Origin: Nevskia sp.
GTDB taxonomy: Bacteria; Pseudomonadota; Gammaproteobacteria; Nevskiales; Nevskiaceae
Assembly: GCA_016779605.1 (NCBI GenBank)
Contig: JADHNH010000006.1
Location: forward strand, 1 to 62,604
Length of the DNA stretch: 62,604 bases
Direction of reading: 5' to 3'
A model generated the notes under the pieces. That model ran no database searches. It had not been told where the DNA came from and saw only the letters and a program-made list of their open reading frames with translations. Within the stretch, counting starts at the first letter, position 1; each line of letters starts with the position of its first letter. Below are positions 34,654 to 42,667 of this stretch, piece after piece. Position numbers and translations under genes: made by a program.

Positions 34654-34926
34654 TCACCCGCGCTGCCATGCGCGGGGCGTGACTGGCGGCGCGTCCGGCA
34701 CCGGTTGCAGCAAGGTAACCGCGAAATCGCCGTCGCGCTCGCCAATGCGCAGCAACCGCTGGTCGCGCAGCTGCGTGAGGCTGTCGAACAGCTCGGCCTC
34801 CTGGCGCCCGGTACGCGCCCATTCGCTCCGCAGCTGGTGCAACTGGATGGTTTCGCCCACCGGCACGCCGAGGTCGGCGATGATGCGGATGACGTCTTCG
34901 GTAACGGCAGCCTGTCTGGGCGGCAT
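34654..34926 (-). CDS. Stand-alone small winged-helix-like domain protein
   Basis: This 90-residue protein starts at ATG 34926 with a GGAG ribosome site nine bases upstream. It consists mainly of one domain: helix DVIRIIADLG, then IQLHQLRSEWARTGRQEAEL, then FDSLTQLRDQRLLRIGERDG and a final beta strand. The same W-xx-TG-xxx-dL-xx-i-xx-L pattern occurs at the N terminus of the Crp/Fnr protein at 36028-37197 and at the C terminus of the WecG-type enzyme at 48234-49352. A winged-helix fold is plausible from the helix-helix-wing spacing. It precedes the RpoH-like sigma gene on the same strand. Function is unknown. Confidence 0.7.
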   Translation of the reverse strand: MPPRQAAVTEDVIRIIADLGVPVGETIQLHQLRSEWARTGRQEAELFDSLTQLRDQRLLRIGERDGDFAVTLLQPVPDAPPVTPRAWQRG

Positions 34927-35099
34927 GGAGCGGCTCCGGTGCTTGCGCATTGCGTGATCTGGATGGAGGCCATGCAGGGCGTCGCCGCAACGGCACCGCG
35001 CGTCCACCGACCTGTTTGATGCGCGCAGTTCAACATCCGCCTTCGCGGCGGTCAGTGCGCTGTCGAACAATTCCCGGCGCGGCCGCGGCGGATCCCAGC

Positions 35100-35900
35100 C
35101 TAGGCAGGCCGCCTGGCCGGGGCGGACGCACGGCCGCGCGCGATCGGCGCCGTGCCCGGAACGAGGCGTTCCACTTCGTGCCGCACCAGCTCGTAGCATT
35201 CGCAGGCGCCGGCTTCCAGGCCGGCGCGATCGACGATGCGGATGCGGCCGGAACGGTGGCCGACATGGCCGGCTGCCTGCAGCTCGCTCACGGCCGCAGC
35301 GGTTTCTTCCGCGCCTGCCTGCAGCAGTGTCGCCAGTACCTCGGGGCTCACCGTAGACGCGCCGCCTAGACGGTCCGCGCACGCCAGCAGGCAGGAGCAG
35401 GTACGCTGGCGCAGTCCGTGGGTGCGCCGGCAGGTGGCCACCTGCGCCGCCTGGAAATACAGCGCCTGTGCGTAGCGCAGCAGCAGGCGCTCGAGCGCCA
35501 CCGAACGTTGCAGCTCCTGGCGCAGGTCGTGCCAGCGCAGGCGCAGGCAGTGCCCGGCCGTTTGCGCCACCGCCGTACCCGCCGCCGCCCTGCCACCCAT
35601 GAAAAGCGCCACGCCGACGAAGCCTTCGTTGCCCACTGCGACCATTTCCTCGGTCCTGCCGTCTTCCGCCAGCTGGCTCAGGCCGATGATGCAGTCGAGC
35701 GGGAAATAGGCATGGCGAAGAAACTGGCCCGGCTGGTACAGCACCGTACCTGCGCGCAGCTCCACCGGCTCAAGTCGGCCGCAGGCGGACAATTCGGCGG
35801 CCGCGGGCCAGGCCGCGAGCAGGCGGTTCTGTGCGAGCAGCGGCCGGGCCGGGCCGGCCGGCGCTGCAAGCCCTTCTCCACATCGGTCGGAACGGTACAT
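35100..35900 (-). CDS. Crp/Fnr-family regulator 1
   Basis: This 266-residue protein has a cyclic-nucleotide-binding-like beta barrel (LEPVELRAGTVLYQPGQFLR, then HAYFPLDCIIGLSQLAEDGR, then EEMVAVGNEGFVGVALFMGG) and a long dimer helix. The C-terminal DNA-binding part is short and degenerate (STVSPEVLATLLQAGAEETA) but ends with the ACECYELVRHE motif shared with the other two Crp/Fnr proteins here. No FNR-type iron-sulphur cysteines are seen near the N terminus. The 'YFP-D-i-sL' and 'VGNEG' signatures place it in the subgroup of Crp/Fnr proteins that lack the standard cAMP-binding Arg/Ser pair. It lies upstream of the small winged-helix and sigma genes on the same strand. Confidence 0.85.
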   Translation of the reverse strand: MYRSDRCGEGLAAPAGPARPLLAQNRLLAAWPAAAELSACGRLEPVELRAGTVLYQPGQFLRHAYFPLDCIIGLSQLAEDGRTEEMVAVGNEGFVGVALFMGGRAAAGTAVAQTAGHCLRLRWHDLRQELQRSVALERLLLRYAQALYFQAAQVATCRRTHGLRQRTCSCLLACADRLGGASTVSPEVLATLLQAGAEETAAAVSELQAAGHVGHRSGRIRIVDRAGLEAGACECYELVRHEVERLVPGTAPIARGRASAPARRPA

Positions 35901-36027
35901 AAGCGGGCACGCACTGCCAGGTGAGTGCCAACCCTAGCAACGCCAGCCGCAAACCTCGGTGCGGCAAACCACACTCGCAGACCGCGGCGCGGGCGTCCGC
36001 GCCGACGCCGCGGGCTTGCGCCCTGCG

Positions 36028-37197
36028 TCAGAACCGTCCCTGGCCCGCCAGCATCTGCGGCGCGGGGCGCAGGTTCGCGCCGGAGCCCATGCCCGCGGCC
36101 GCTTTGGCGCCGCCGGCGGCGGCAAGGACCGGCCGCAGGCGATCGAACTCGCACCTGATCAGGCCATAGCACTCGCAGGCCCTGCGCACCAGGCCATTGC
36201 GGTCGTCGACCCAGACCACGCCGCGCGCGTGGCGGATCAGGCCGGCCTTCTTGAGCCGGCCCAGGGCCTCGGTGACGCCTTCGCGCCGCACGCCGAGCAC
36301 GCCGGCGATGCCCTCGTGCGTGGCGCCGATCCTGCGCGTGCGCAGGCGGTCCACGTTCGCCAGCAGCAGCCGGCACACCTGCTGATCGACCGTATGGTGG
36401 CGGTTGCAGGCCGCCGATTGCGCCACCTGCATCAGCACCGCGCGGAAGTAGCGGAGCAACAGCGCCTGCACCGCGGCGCTGCGCTCGAACGAGCGCCGGA
36501 TCACCTCGGCCGGCAGGCGCCAGGCATATCCGCCCGACTCGACGCGCGCCCGGCGCGCCGCCGACTCCGCGCCCATCACCACCGCGACGTCGAGCATGCC
36601 CTCGTTGCCTACCGTGGCGACCTCGCTGGACGCGCCGTCTTCCATCTCGTGCACCAGCGAGACGATGCAGTCGACCGGGAAGAACACATGGCGCATGCGG
36701 TCGCCGAGCTCCCACAGCACCATGCCCTGCGCCATCGGCACCAGCTCCAGGTGCGGCTCCAGCGCCTTCGGATCCGCCTCCCGCAGCAGGATCAGCAGGC
36801 GGCTTTGCTGGGCCTTGCGTTTTTCGCTGGCGGCCGGTGCCTGCGTGCGATCCGTGCTGCGCCGGCTCGAGGCTGCTGTGGCGTCGCCGCGCGGGCGCGC
36901 CGCCACGTGCCGCAACAACTGCGTGCTGCGCGCACCGCAAGCGTCCGCCAGCGCGCAGTTGCCGCCCTCGCCCTGGCGGGCGAGGTAGTAGTGGCAATTG
37001 CCGGCCTGATGCTCGGCACGCAGGCATCCGCAATCCGTCAGCCGCTTGATGCCGGTAGCCAGGTCGTCCCGGCGCAGGCCGGTGGACTCCCACAGGCGGT
37101 AAAGATTGTGCGCTTCCATCGGCCCGCGGCCGCGCGGCGCGACGGTCGAAAAAATCTCGCGAACGGCCGAAACGGCCACGTCGTCGGAAAAACTCAC
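36028..37197 (-). CDS. Crp/Fnr-family regulator 2 with an N-terminal winged-helix-like, Cys-rich domain
   Basis: This 389-residue fusion starts at GTG 37197 behind GGGGAGG. Residues 8-75 are the small winged-helix-like domain (MEAHNLYRLWESTGLRRDDL, W36 and TG39-40 as in the stand-alone copy). Five cysteines fall in or just after it (C56, C58, C68, C81, C87), a plausible metal or Fe-S ligand set. After a linker, residues about 130-370 are a Crp/Fnr protein: HVFFPVDCIVSLVHEMEDGA, TVGNEGMLDVAVVMG, an HTH with TRRIGATHEGIAGVLGVRRE, then GVTEALGRLKKAGLI, and the CECYGLIRCE end. An FNR-type palindrome sits 75 bp upstream, so autoregulation is likely. Confidence 0.85.
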   Translation of the reverse strand: MSFSDDVAVSAVREIFSTVAPRGRGPMEAHNLYRLWESTGLRRDDLATGIKRLTDCGCLRAEHQAGNCHYYLARQGEGGNCALADACGARSTQLLRHVAARPRGDATAASSRRSTDRTQAPAASEKRKAQQSRLLILLREADPKALEPHLELVPMAQGMVLWELGDRMRHVFFPVDCIVSLVHEMEDGASSEVATVGNEGMLDVAVVMGAESAARRARVESGGYAWRLPAEVIRRSFERSAAVQALLLRYFRAVLMQVAQSAACNRHHTVDQQVCRLLLANVDRLRTRRIGATHEGIAGVLGVRREGVTEALGRLKKAGLIRHARGVVWVDDRNGLVRRACECYGLIRCEFDRLRPVLAAAGGAKAAAGMGSGANLRPAPQMLAGQGRF

Positions 37198-37243
37198 GGA
37201 ATGCCTCCCCTGGCGAAGATTACATCTTCCTTACATCTGTTTC

Positions 37244-37285
37244 AGTCTACCGTTCGCCAGCGCACATATCATTGACCTGGGTCAA
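37244..37285 (-). promoter_or_regulatory. FNR-type palindrome and -10 upstream of Crp/Fnr regulator 2
   Basis: TTGACCTGGGTCAA (37272-37285) is identical to the palindrome upstream of the diguanylate cyclase. On the reverse strand a class II start site would be near 37237, and TAGACT occupies 37249-37244, exactly the -10 position. The gene start at 37197 is about 40 nt beyond. This spacing match in two promoters supports function. Confidence 0.6.
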
Positions 37286-37527
37286 CCAATGGCCCCGCGG
37301 ACCGGGCGCCGTCGTTGCCGCCTGGCGACGAACGGTAATGCATCGGTGACGCGCGGCGCTTGTTTTCCGCCGGAAGCCCGCCGAACTGCGCCGATGTCGC
37401 CGTTTAACGCGGTGGGCCGCACAGACAAACGCAGAACCCCGAAGGTGTCCCCGTCGCTGCCGAAACCCGCCGTCGAGCGGAACACCCGGCGCGAATACTT
37501 TTTTCGGACTCCTGGGAAGACATGACT

Positions 37528-39855
37528 ATGCACATGGGAAGGACTTGGTTGGCTCTTTGCGCGCCGGTGCGGGCCGCATCCACGGTGGGGCACAGGTGCG
37601 GACGCGGCATGCGGCACTTGGGCGTGCGGCCCATCGCCGCCGGCGCCGCGCTGCTGGCGGCGTCGGGCGCCTGGGCCGCGACTTATCCGCAGCCTTATAT
37701 CGCCTCGTTCGCGCCAACTTCGGGTACGGCGGGCACGGTGGTGACCCTGACCGGCTCCGGCTTCACCGGGCTGAACCAGGCCTGGGTCGGCAACGCCCAC
37801 GACGGCACGCTACAGGTCGTCAGCGACAGCAAGGTGACAGTGACGGTGCCCAAGGACGCCACCACCGGTGCGATCGGCATCCTCAACCCGGCCAACGCCT
37901 CGTTCACCCCCAGTTCCTTCACGGTGAGCAGCGGCAGCACCGGCACCACCTATCCACAGCAGTACATAAGCGGCTATACGCCCACCTCCGGGCCGGCCGG
38001 CACTGTCGTGACCCTCAACGGCTCCGGCTTCACCGGCACCAACGCCGCCTGGGTCGGCGCCGCGCACGACGGCACCGTCAAGGTCGTCAGCGACACGCAG
38101 CTCCAGGTCACGGTGCCGGCCGACGCCAGCACCGGCTCCATCGGCATCTTCAATCCGCTGCACGTATCCTTCGCGCCGACCACGTTCACCGTGACCGCCG
38201 CCACGGCGAGCTATCCGCAGCAGACGATCAGCGGGTTCTCGCCTGCCAGCGGAAGCGCCGGCGCCACCATCACCCTCACCGGCACGGGCTTCACCGGCTC
38301 CACCCAGGCCTGGGTGGGCAACGGGCACGACGCCGCGCTGAAAGTGGTCAGCGACACGCAGGCCACGGTGACGGTGCCCGCCGACGCCAGCACCGGTGCC
38401 GTCACCATCGTCAATCCGCTCCACTCCGCCGCCAGCGCAACGGCGTTCACCGTGACGGCCGCTGCGCCAACCTATCCGCAGCAGGTCATCAGCGGCCTGT
38501 CGCCAGCCTCCGGTCCCGCCGGCACCGTAGTCACCCTGACCGGCTCCGGCTTCACCGGGACCAATGCCGCCTGGGTCGGCGCCGCCCACGACGGCACGGT
38601 CAAGGTGGTCAGCGACACGCAGGCGACGGTGACGGTGCCCGCGGACGGCAGCAGCGGCCCGATCGAGCTGCTCAATCCCCAGCACACCGCGGTATCCGCG
38701 AGCGCGTTCACGGTGACCGGCAGCGTAGTGGCGACGCCCACCGCTTCGGGACTGTCGATTCACGTGCAGGGCAGCAAGTTCGTCGACGGCTCCGGCCGCG
38801 TCGTGCAGCTGCGCGGCGTCAACTTCAGCGGCTTCGAGTTCGTCGCCATCGGCGGCTGGGACCCGACCGATCCCTCCGGCGCCCAGGGCGGACAGGCCAA
38901 CGGGCCGAAATGGTCGGCCATCGTCGGCTGGCACGCCAACGTCGTGCGCATCCCGCTGAACGAGGCGTCCTGGCTCGGCTACAGCTGCACCGACACCAGC
39001 GGCGTGGTGCACAACCCCGACCCGGGCGCCAACTACAAGTCGGCGGTCGCCACCCAGGTGGCGCAGGCCAACGCCGCAGGCCTGTACGTGATCCTCGACC
39101 TGCACTGGGCCGCCCCCGGTACCGCCTGCCCGATGCTGCAGTCGCAGATGGCGGACGCCGACCACTCGCTGAGCTTCTGGAGCAGCATCGCCAACCAGTT
39201 CAAGAACAACCCGGCGGTGATGTTCGAGCTGTTCAACGAGCCGTTCATGAACTTCGACTTCAGCGGCAACGCCTGGTCGTACATGATGTTCGGCACCAAC
39301 GGCGCGTTCAGCGGCTACCCGGCGACCAGCAGCACCGGCAACTGGCAGGACGTCAAGAAGCCCTGGGCGATCGCCTCCTACCAGCAGATGCTCAATGCCG
39401 TGCGTGCCACCGGTGCGACCAACGTGGTGCTGATCGGTGCGATGCAGTACACCCAGGATCTGAGCGGCTGGCTGGCTTACCGGCCGGTCGATCCGCAGGG
39501 TCAGATCGCGGCGACCTGGCACCCCTACCCGACTTTCGGCACCACCTGGGGCACCTACGCCTACTCGCAGCCCAACTATGCACCGGGCGTCTTCACCGAC
39601 GTGAAGAACATCCTCGCCGCGGGCTTCCCGGTGATCGCCACCGAGACCGGCGACCGCAACACCCCGGGCACGGTAGGCGCACCGCTGGTGGCGACGATCA
39701 CCACGTTCGCCGACCAGACCGGCATCGGCCTGGTCGGTTGGGCCTGGGACGTCTGGGGCGACCCCGCCAACGTCCTGATCAAGGACGTCAACGGCACGCC
39801 GACCGACGGTTACGGCCAGTTCTACCAGAGCTGGATGGTCAACCACGCGCCGTAA
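37528..39855 (+). CDS. Secreted GH5-family glycosidase with four TIG/IPT-like repeats
   Basis: This exported glycoside hydrolase is about 775 residues long. ATG 37528 has GGGAAG eight bases upstream. A signal region (IAAGAALLAASGAWAATYPQ) precedes four ~86-residue immunoglobulin-like TIG repeats, each with YPQ-I-GF-PtSG-AGt-VTLtGsGFTG and TVPaDAStG-I motifs. The catalytic GH5 barrel follows: LRGVNFSGFEF, RIPLNEASWLGY, LYVILDLHWAAPG, acid/base Glu571 in MFELFNEPF, IAATWHPYP and nucleophile Glu706 in VIATETGDRN. It resembles cellulases but could cut the polymer of the neighbouring locus. It is paralogous to the GH5 enzyme at 58770-60221. A clear terminator follows. Confidence 0.9.
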   Translation: MHMGRTWLALCAPVRAASTVGHRCGRGMRHLGVRPIAAGAALLAASGAWAATYPQPYIASFAPTSGTAGTVVTLTGSGFTGLNQAWVGNAHDGTLQVVSDSKVTVTVPKDATTGAIGILNPANASFTPSSFTVSSGSTGTTYPQQYISGYTPTSGPAGTVVTLNGSGFTGTNAAWVGAAHDGTVKVVSDTQLQVTVPADASTGSIGIFNPLHVSFAPTTFTVTAATASYPQQTISGFSPASGSAGATITLTGTGFTGSTQAWVGNGHDAALKVVSDTQATVTVPADASTGAVTIVNPLHSAASATAFTVTAAAPTYPQQVISGLSPASGPAGTVVTLTGSGFTGTNAAWVGAAHDGTVKVVSDTQATVTVPADGSSGPIELLNPQHTAVSASAFTVTGSVVATPTASGLSIHVQGSKFVDGSGRVVQLRGVNFSGFEFVAIGGWDPTDPSGAQGGQANGPKWSAIVGWHANVVRIPLNEASWLGYSCTDTSGVVHNPDPGANYKSAVATQVAQANAAGLYVILDLHWAAPGTACPMLQSQMADADHSLSFWSSIANQFKNNPAVMFELFNEPFMNFDFSGNAWSYMMFGTNGAFSGYPATSSTGNWQDVKKPWAIASYQQMLNAVRATGATNVVLIGAMQYTQDLSGWLAYRPVDPQGQIAATWHPYPTFGTTWGTYAYSQPNYAPGVFTDVKNILAAGFPVIATETGDRNTPGTVGAPLVATITTFADQTGIGLVGWAWDVWGDPANVLIKDVNGTPTDGYGQFYQSWMVNHAP

Positions 39856-39881
39856 GCGTTTTCCCGGCGCGGCGTTTCACG

Positions 39882-39917
39882 GCCCCCGGCGCATGCGCGC
39901 CGGGGGCTTGTTTTTTT
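39882..39917 (+). terminator. Rho-independent terminator of the GH5 gene
   Basis: A perfect 11-bp stem GCCCCCGGCGC / GCGCCGGGGGC with loop ATGC is followed by TTGTTTTTTT. It starts 26 bp after the stop codon and isolates the GH5 gene from the Crp/Fnr gene downstream. Confidence 0.92.
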
Positions 39918-40041
39918 GAACAGGGCCTCGGTGCTTTATCGCACGGACGAACTCGGCCGCCCTGCATACAGTCGGCGGCCAATGGATTCCTGCGCCGACC
40001 CGATGGCGCAGGCTCATGCCTGTTCGCCATCGGAGGAATGC

Positions 40042-40788
40042 ATGCCCCCCGCCACCTTGGTCACGTTCGACGGCCCGGAGGTCTTCCCGGCGGTCGCGCC
40101 GCCGGACAACCGCCTGCTGCGCGGCCTGCCGCAGGAGGAGAGCGGCAGCCTGATGCGGCTGCTGCAGCCGGTGGAGCTGCGCGCCGGCGAAGTCCTCGCC
40201 GAACCGGGCGAGCGCATTGCGCACGTGTATTTTCCCGTCGACTGCTGCTTTTCCCTGATGGCCAACCTCGGCGCCCACCCCGCCCTCGGCGTCGGCCTGG
40301 CCGGACGCGAGGGCATGCTCGGCAGCTCGCTCGCGCTGGGCATCGCCACCGCGCCGCTGCGCGCGTCGGTGCAGGGCGCCGGCACCGCCCTGCGCATGGA
40401 AGCCGCGCCGTTTCGGCGCGCGCTGGCACAGTGCCCGGGGCTGCGCCGCAACGTCGGCTGCTACATGCACGTGCAGCTCATGCTGCTGGCGCAGACGGCG
40501 TATTGCGTTCGCTTCCACGTGATCGAGGCAAGGCTGGCGCAGTGGCTGCTGATGGCGCACGACCGCTCCGCCGGCGACAGCTTCGTCGCCACCCACGCGG
40601 CCCTGGCGGCGCTGCTCGGCGTACGCCGCAGCGGCGTCACCACCGCCGCCGGCGCCCTGCACCGCAAGAGCCTGATCGAATACAACCGCGGACGCGTGAC
40701 CGTGCTCAACCGGCGCGACCTGGAGCGGCGCAGCTGCGAATGCTACCGCATCGCGCGGGGCATCTACGACGGCCTGCTGGCGCCGTAG
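40042..40788 (+). CDS. Crp/Fnr-family regulator 3
   Basis: This 248-residue regulator starts at ATG 40042 with a strong GGAGG. The effector domain reads LQPVELRAGEVLAEPGERIA, then HVYFPVDCCFSLMANLGAHP and GLAGREGMLGSSLALG, and the HTH is SFVATHAALAALLGVRRSGV, then TTAAGALHRKSLIEYNRGRV. The C-terminal RRSCECYRIARGIYD carries the CECY motif found in the other two. No N-terminal Fe-S cysteine set and no canonical cAMP pocket are seen. It is transcribed toward the end of the sugar-transferase gene, so it does not obviously belong to the EPS operon, but its position at the border suggests it could control either flank. Confidence 0.85.
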   Translation: MPPATLVTFDGPEVFPAVAPPDNRLLRGLPQEESGSLMRLLQPVELRAGEVLAEPGERIAHVYFPVDCCFSLMANLGAHPALGVGLAGREGMLGSSLALGIATAPLRASVQGAGTALRMEAAPFRRALAQCPGLRRNVGCYMHVQLMLLAQTAYCVRFHVIEARLAQWLLMAHDRSAGDSFVATHAALAALLGVRRSGVTTAAGALHRKSLIEYNRGRVTVLNRRDLERRSCECYRIARGIYDGLLAP

Positions 40789-40803
40789 GCGCCAGGCGCG
40801 CGC

Positions 40804-42306
40804 TCAGCGCGCGTTGGTGCCGCGCGCCACCACCCAGAACGTCATCAGCAGGATCTTCAGGTCGAACGCCAGCGACCAGTTTTCCACGTAGTGGATGTCC
40901 AGCTCCACGCGGCGGCGCAGTTGCTCGACCGTTTCGGTGGCGCCGCGCGAACCGTTGACCTGGGCCCAGCCGGTCATGCCCGGCTTGACCCGGTGGCGGT
41001 GCGGGTAGGCGTCGATGATCTCGTGCCCCAGGCGTTCCTCGGTGCGCATGTTCACGGCGTGCGGCCGCGGCCCGACCAGCGACATCTCGCCGCGCAGGAC
41101 ATTGAACAGCTGCGGCAGTTCGTCGAGGCTGGTCTTGCGCAGGAAGCGGCCGAGCGGCGTGATGCGGTCGTCGTTGACGCCGGTCTGCCGCAGCGCGCCG
41201 GTACTGGCCTCCGGCGCCCAGCGCATGGTGCGGAACTTGAACACGTCGAACACGTCGTTGTTCGCCGAGTGGCGGCGCTGGCGGAACAGGATCGGCCCCG
41301 GGCTGTCCAGGCGGATCGCCACGGCGATGACGGCCATGACGGGCAGCAGCAGCAAGGTGATCAGCCCGCCCAGGACCAGGTCCTCGGCCGACTTGAGCAC
41401 GGCGTTCCAGTGCCGGATCGGCCGGTCCGCCAGCATGGTCACGGGCAGGCCGTCGCCGACGTAGTTGATCATGCGGAACGGCAGCATCAGCCCCACGCTC
41501 TCCGGGCACAACCCCACCGACACCGCCAGCGTCTTGAGCGAGTGCACGATGGACATGAGCCGGCGCTCCGCCGAGCACGGGATCGTCAGCAGCACCCAGT
41601 CGATCTTGCGCGCCTTGCCCAGTTCGACCAGGTCGCTCACGGTGCCGGTGGGCTGGAAGGTGCCGGCGGCGCTGCGGGTGGCCTCGGCGTCGCCGCCGCG
41701 CGTGCGGTCGTCGAAGATGCCGACGATCTCGATGCTCTCCGCCCGCGTCTGCAGCAGGTGGCGGATCAACCGGTCGGCAACCGGTCCGGCGCCGACCACC
41801 GCAACGGTCTCGCTCAGGATGCCGCGGCGCTCCAGCAGGCGCAGGTGCTTGACCAGCGCAATGCGGCTGCCCAGGGCCAGCAGGAACGCCGCGCCCAGCC
41901 AGATGGCCGCCAGGCTGCGCGGCAGCGTGTCGATCGAGCGGCTGGCGAAGCCCAGCGCCAGCGCCACGCCGGCCAGCTTGACGAAGCCGAGCGACACCCG
42001 CCTGAGCAGCGCGCCGAGCGTGATCCCGCAGGCCGAATAGCGCAGCTGGCGGTCGTACAGCACCAGCGGCCCCAGCAGGGCGATCACGATGATCCTGTCG
42101 CGGCATTCCTGCCACAGCTCCGCCACCGTGCCCTGGTGCCCGAGCAGGCTGTAGGCCAGCGTGGCCAGGTAGCCGCCCAGCAGCAGGCTGGCCAGATCGG
42201 CCAGCGGCAGCAGATCCACCGCCAGCTGCGCGGCGTCGCGGCTCAGCTTGCGGTGGCCCGCGTACGGCGGGTGGCCGGCCAGCAGTCCGCCCGTGTTCAT
42301 GTCCAT
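40804..42306 (-). CDS. Undecaprenyl-phosphate sugar-1-phosphate transferase (initiating enzyme)
   Basis: This is a 500-residue polyprenyl glycosylphosphotransferase of the WbaP/GumD type that transfers glucose- or galactose-1-phosphate to undecaprenyl phosphate and starts each repeat unit. Four N-terminal transmembrane helices are followed by a CoA-binding-like Rossmann domain (SETVAVVGAGPVADRLIRHL) and a fifth hydrophobic segment (GGLITLLLLPVMAVIAVAIR). The catalytic domain shows RLDSPGPILFRQRR, FDVFKFRTMRW, FLRKTSLDELPQLFNVLRGE and MSLVGPRPHAVNM, then GMTGWAQVNGSRG. All motifs are intact. The gene is divergent from the GMC gene; a shared promoter region of ~360 bp separates them. Confidence 0.93.
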   Translation of the reverse strand: MDMNTGGLLAGHPPYAGHRKLSRDAAQLAVDLLPLADLASLLLGGYLATLAYSLLGHQGTVAELWQECRDRIIVIALLGPLVLYDRQLRYSACGITLGALLRRVSLGFVKLAGVALALGFASRSIDTLPRSLAAIWLGAAFLLALGSRIALVKHLRLLERRGILSETVAVVGAGPVADRLIRHLLQTRAESIEIVGIFDDRTRGGDAEATRSAAGTFQPTGTVSDLVELGKARKIDWVLLTIPCSAERRLMSIVHSLKTLAVSVGLCPESVGLMLPFRMINYVGDGLPVTMLADRPIRHWNAVLKSAEDLVLGGLITLLLLPVMAVIAVAIRLDSPGPILFRQRRHSANNDVFDVFKFRTMRWAPEASTGALRQTGVNDDRITPLGRFLRKTSLDELPQLFNVLRGEMSLVGPRPHAVNMRTEERLGHEIIDAYPHRHRVKPGMTGWAQVNGSRGATETVEQLRRRVELDIHYVENWSLAFDLKILLMTFWVVARGTNAR

Positions 42307-42667
42307 GATGGACCGCCGGCGCCGCCGGTGAAACCAGTGAAGCCAGATAAGCCTGGGGCGAGGCAATAACTGCGATACGCGCTTGCACGCATGCGTGGAT
42401 CTCCTTCGGTTGCGCACGGAATGTAGGTGCGGGTATGCCGCAGCGTCTGTGCGACTACGAACATTCACGCCACCCGCCGCATGCTGCGGCGGCCGCACTG
42501 GCCTGCGGCGCTGCGGGCGGGGCGCAAGTGTGCGAAAGCCAACAGACGCCGGCGCCCGCGACCGGTGTAATCCGCGCCGTCGACACCACAGTGACGGCAT
42601 CGCTGCCCGATGCGCGCCGCCGATCGGCACCCGCATCCATGGCAGCCACTGGGAGGCTTTGAACCCG
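42307..42667. other. Divergent promoter region of the EPS locus
   Basis: These 361 bp lie between the divergently transcribed sugar-transferase and GMC-oxidoreductase genes and must hold promoters for both. A weak pair TTGCGC/TATGCC with an 18-bp gap (plus strand, near 42402-42437) is the best I can see. Longer open frames on the plus strand lack family similarity. There is no palindrome like the FNR-type boxes elsewhere. Confidence 0.4.

Noticed and set aside
37545-40958. A plus-strand frame of more than 1100 codons overlapping the GH5 and Crp/Fnr genes
   Set aside because: It is the +1 shadow of two well-supported genes, Arg-rich and without motifs.
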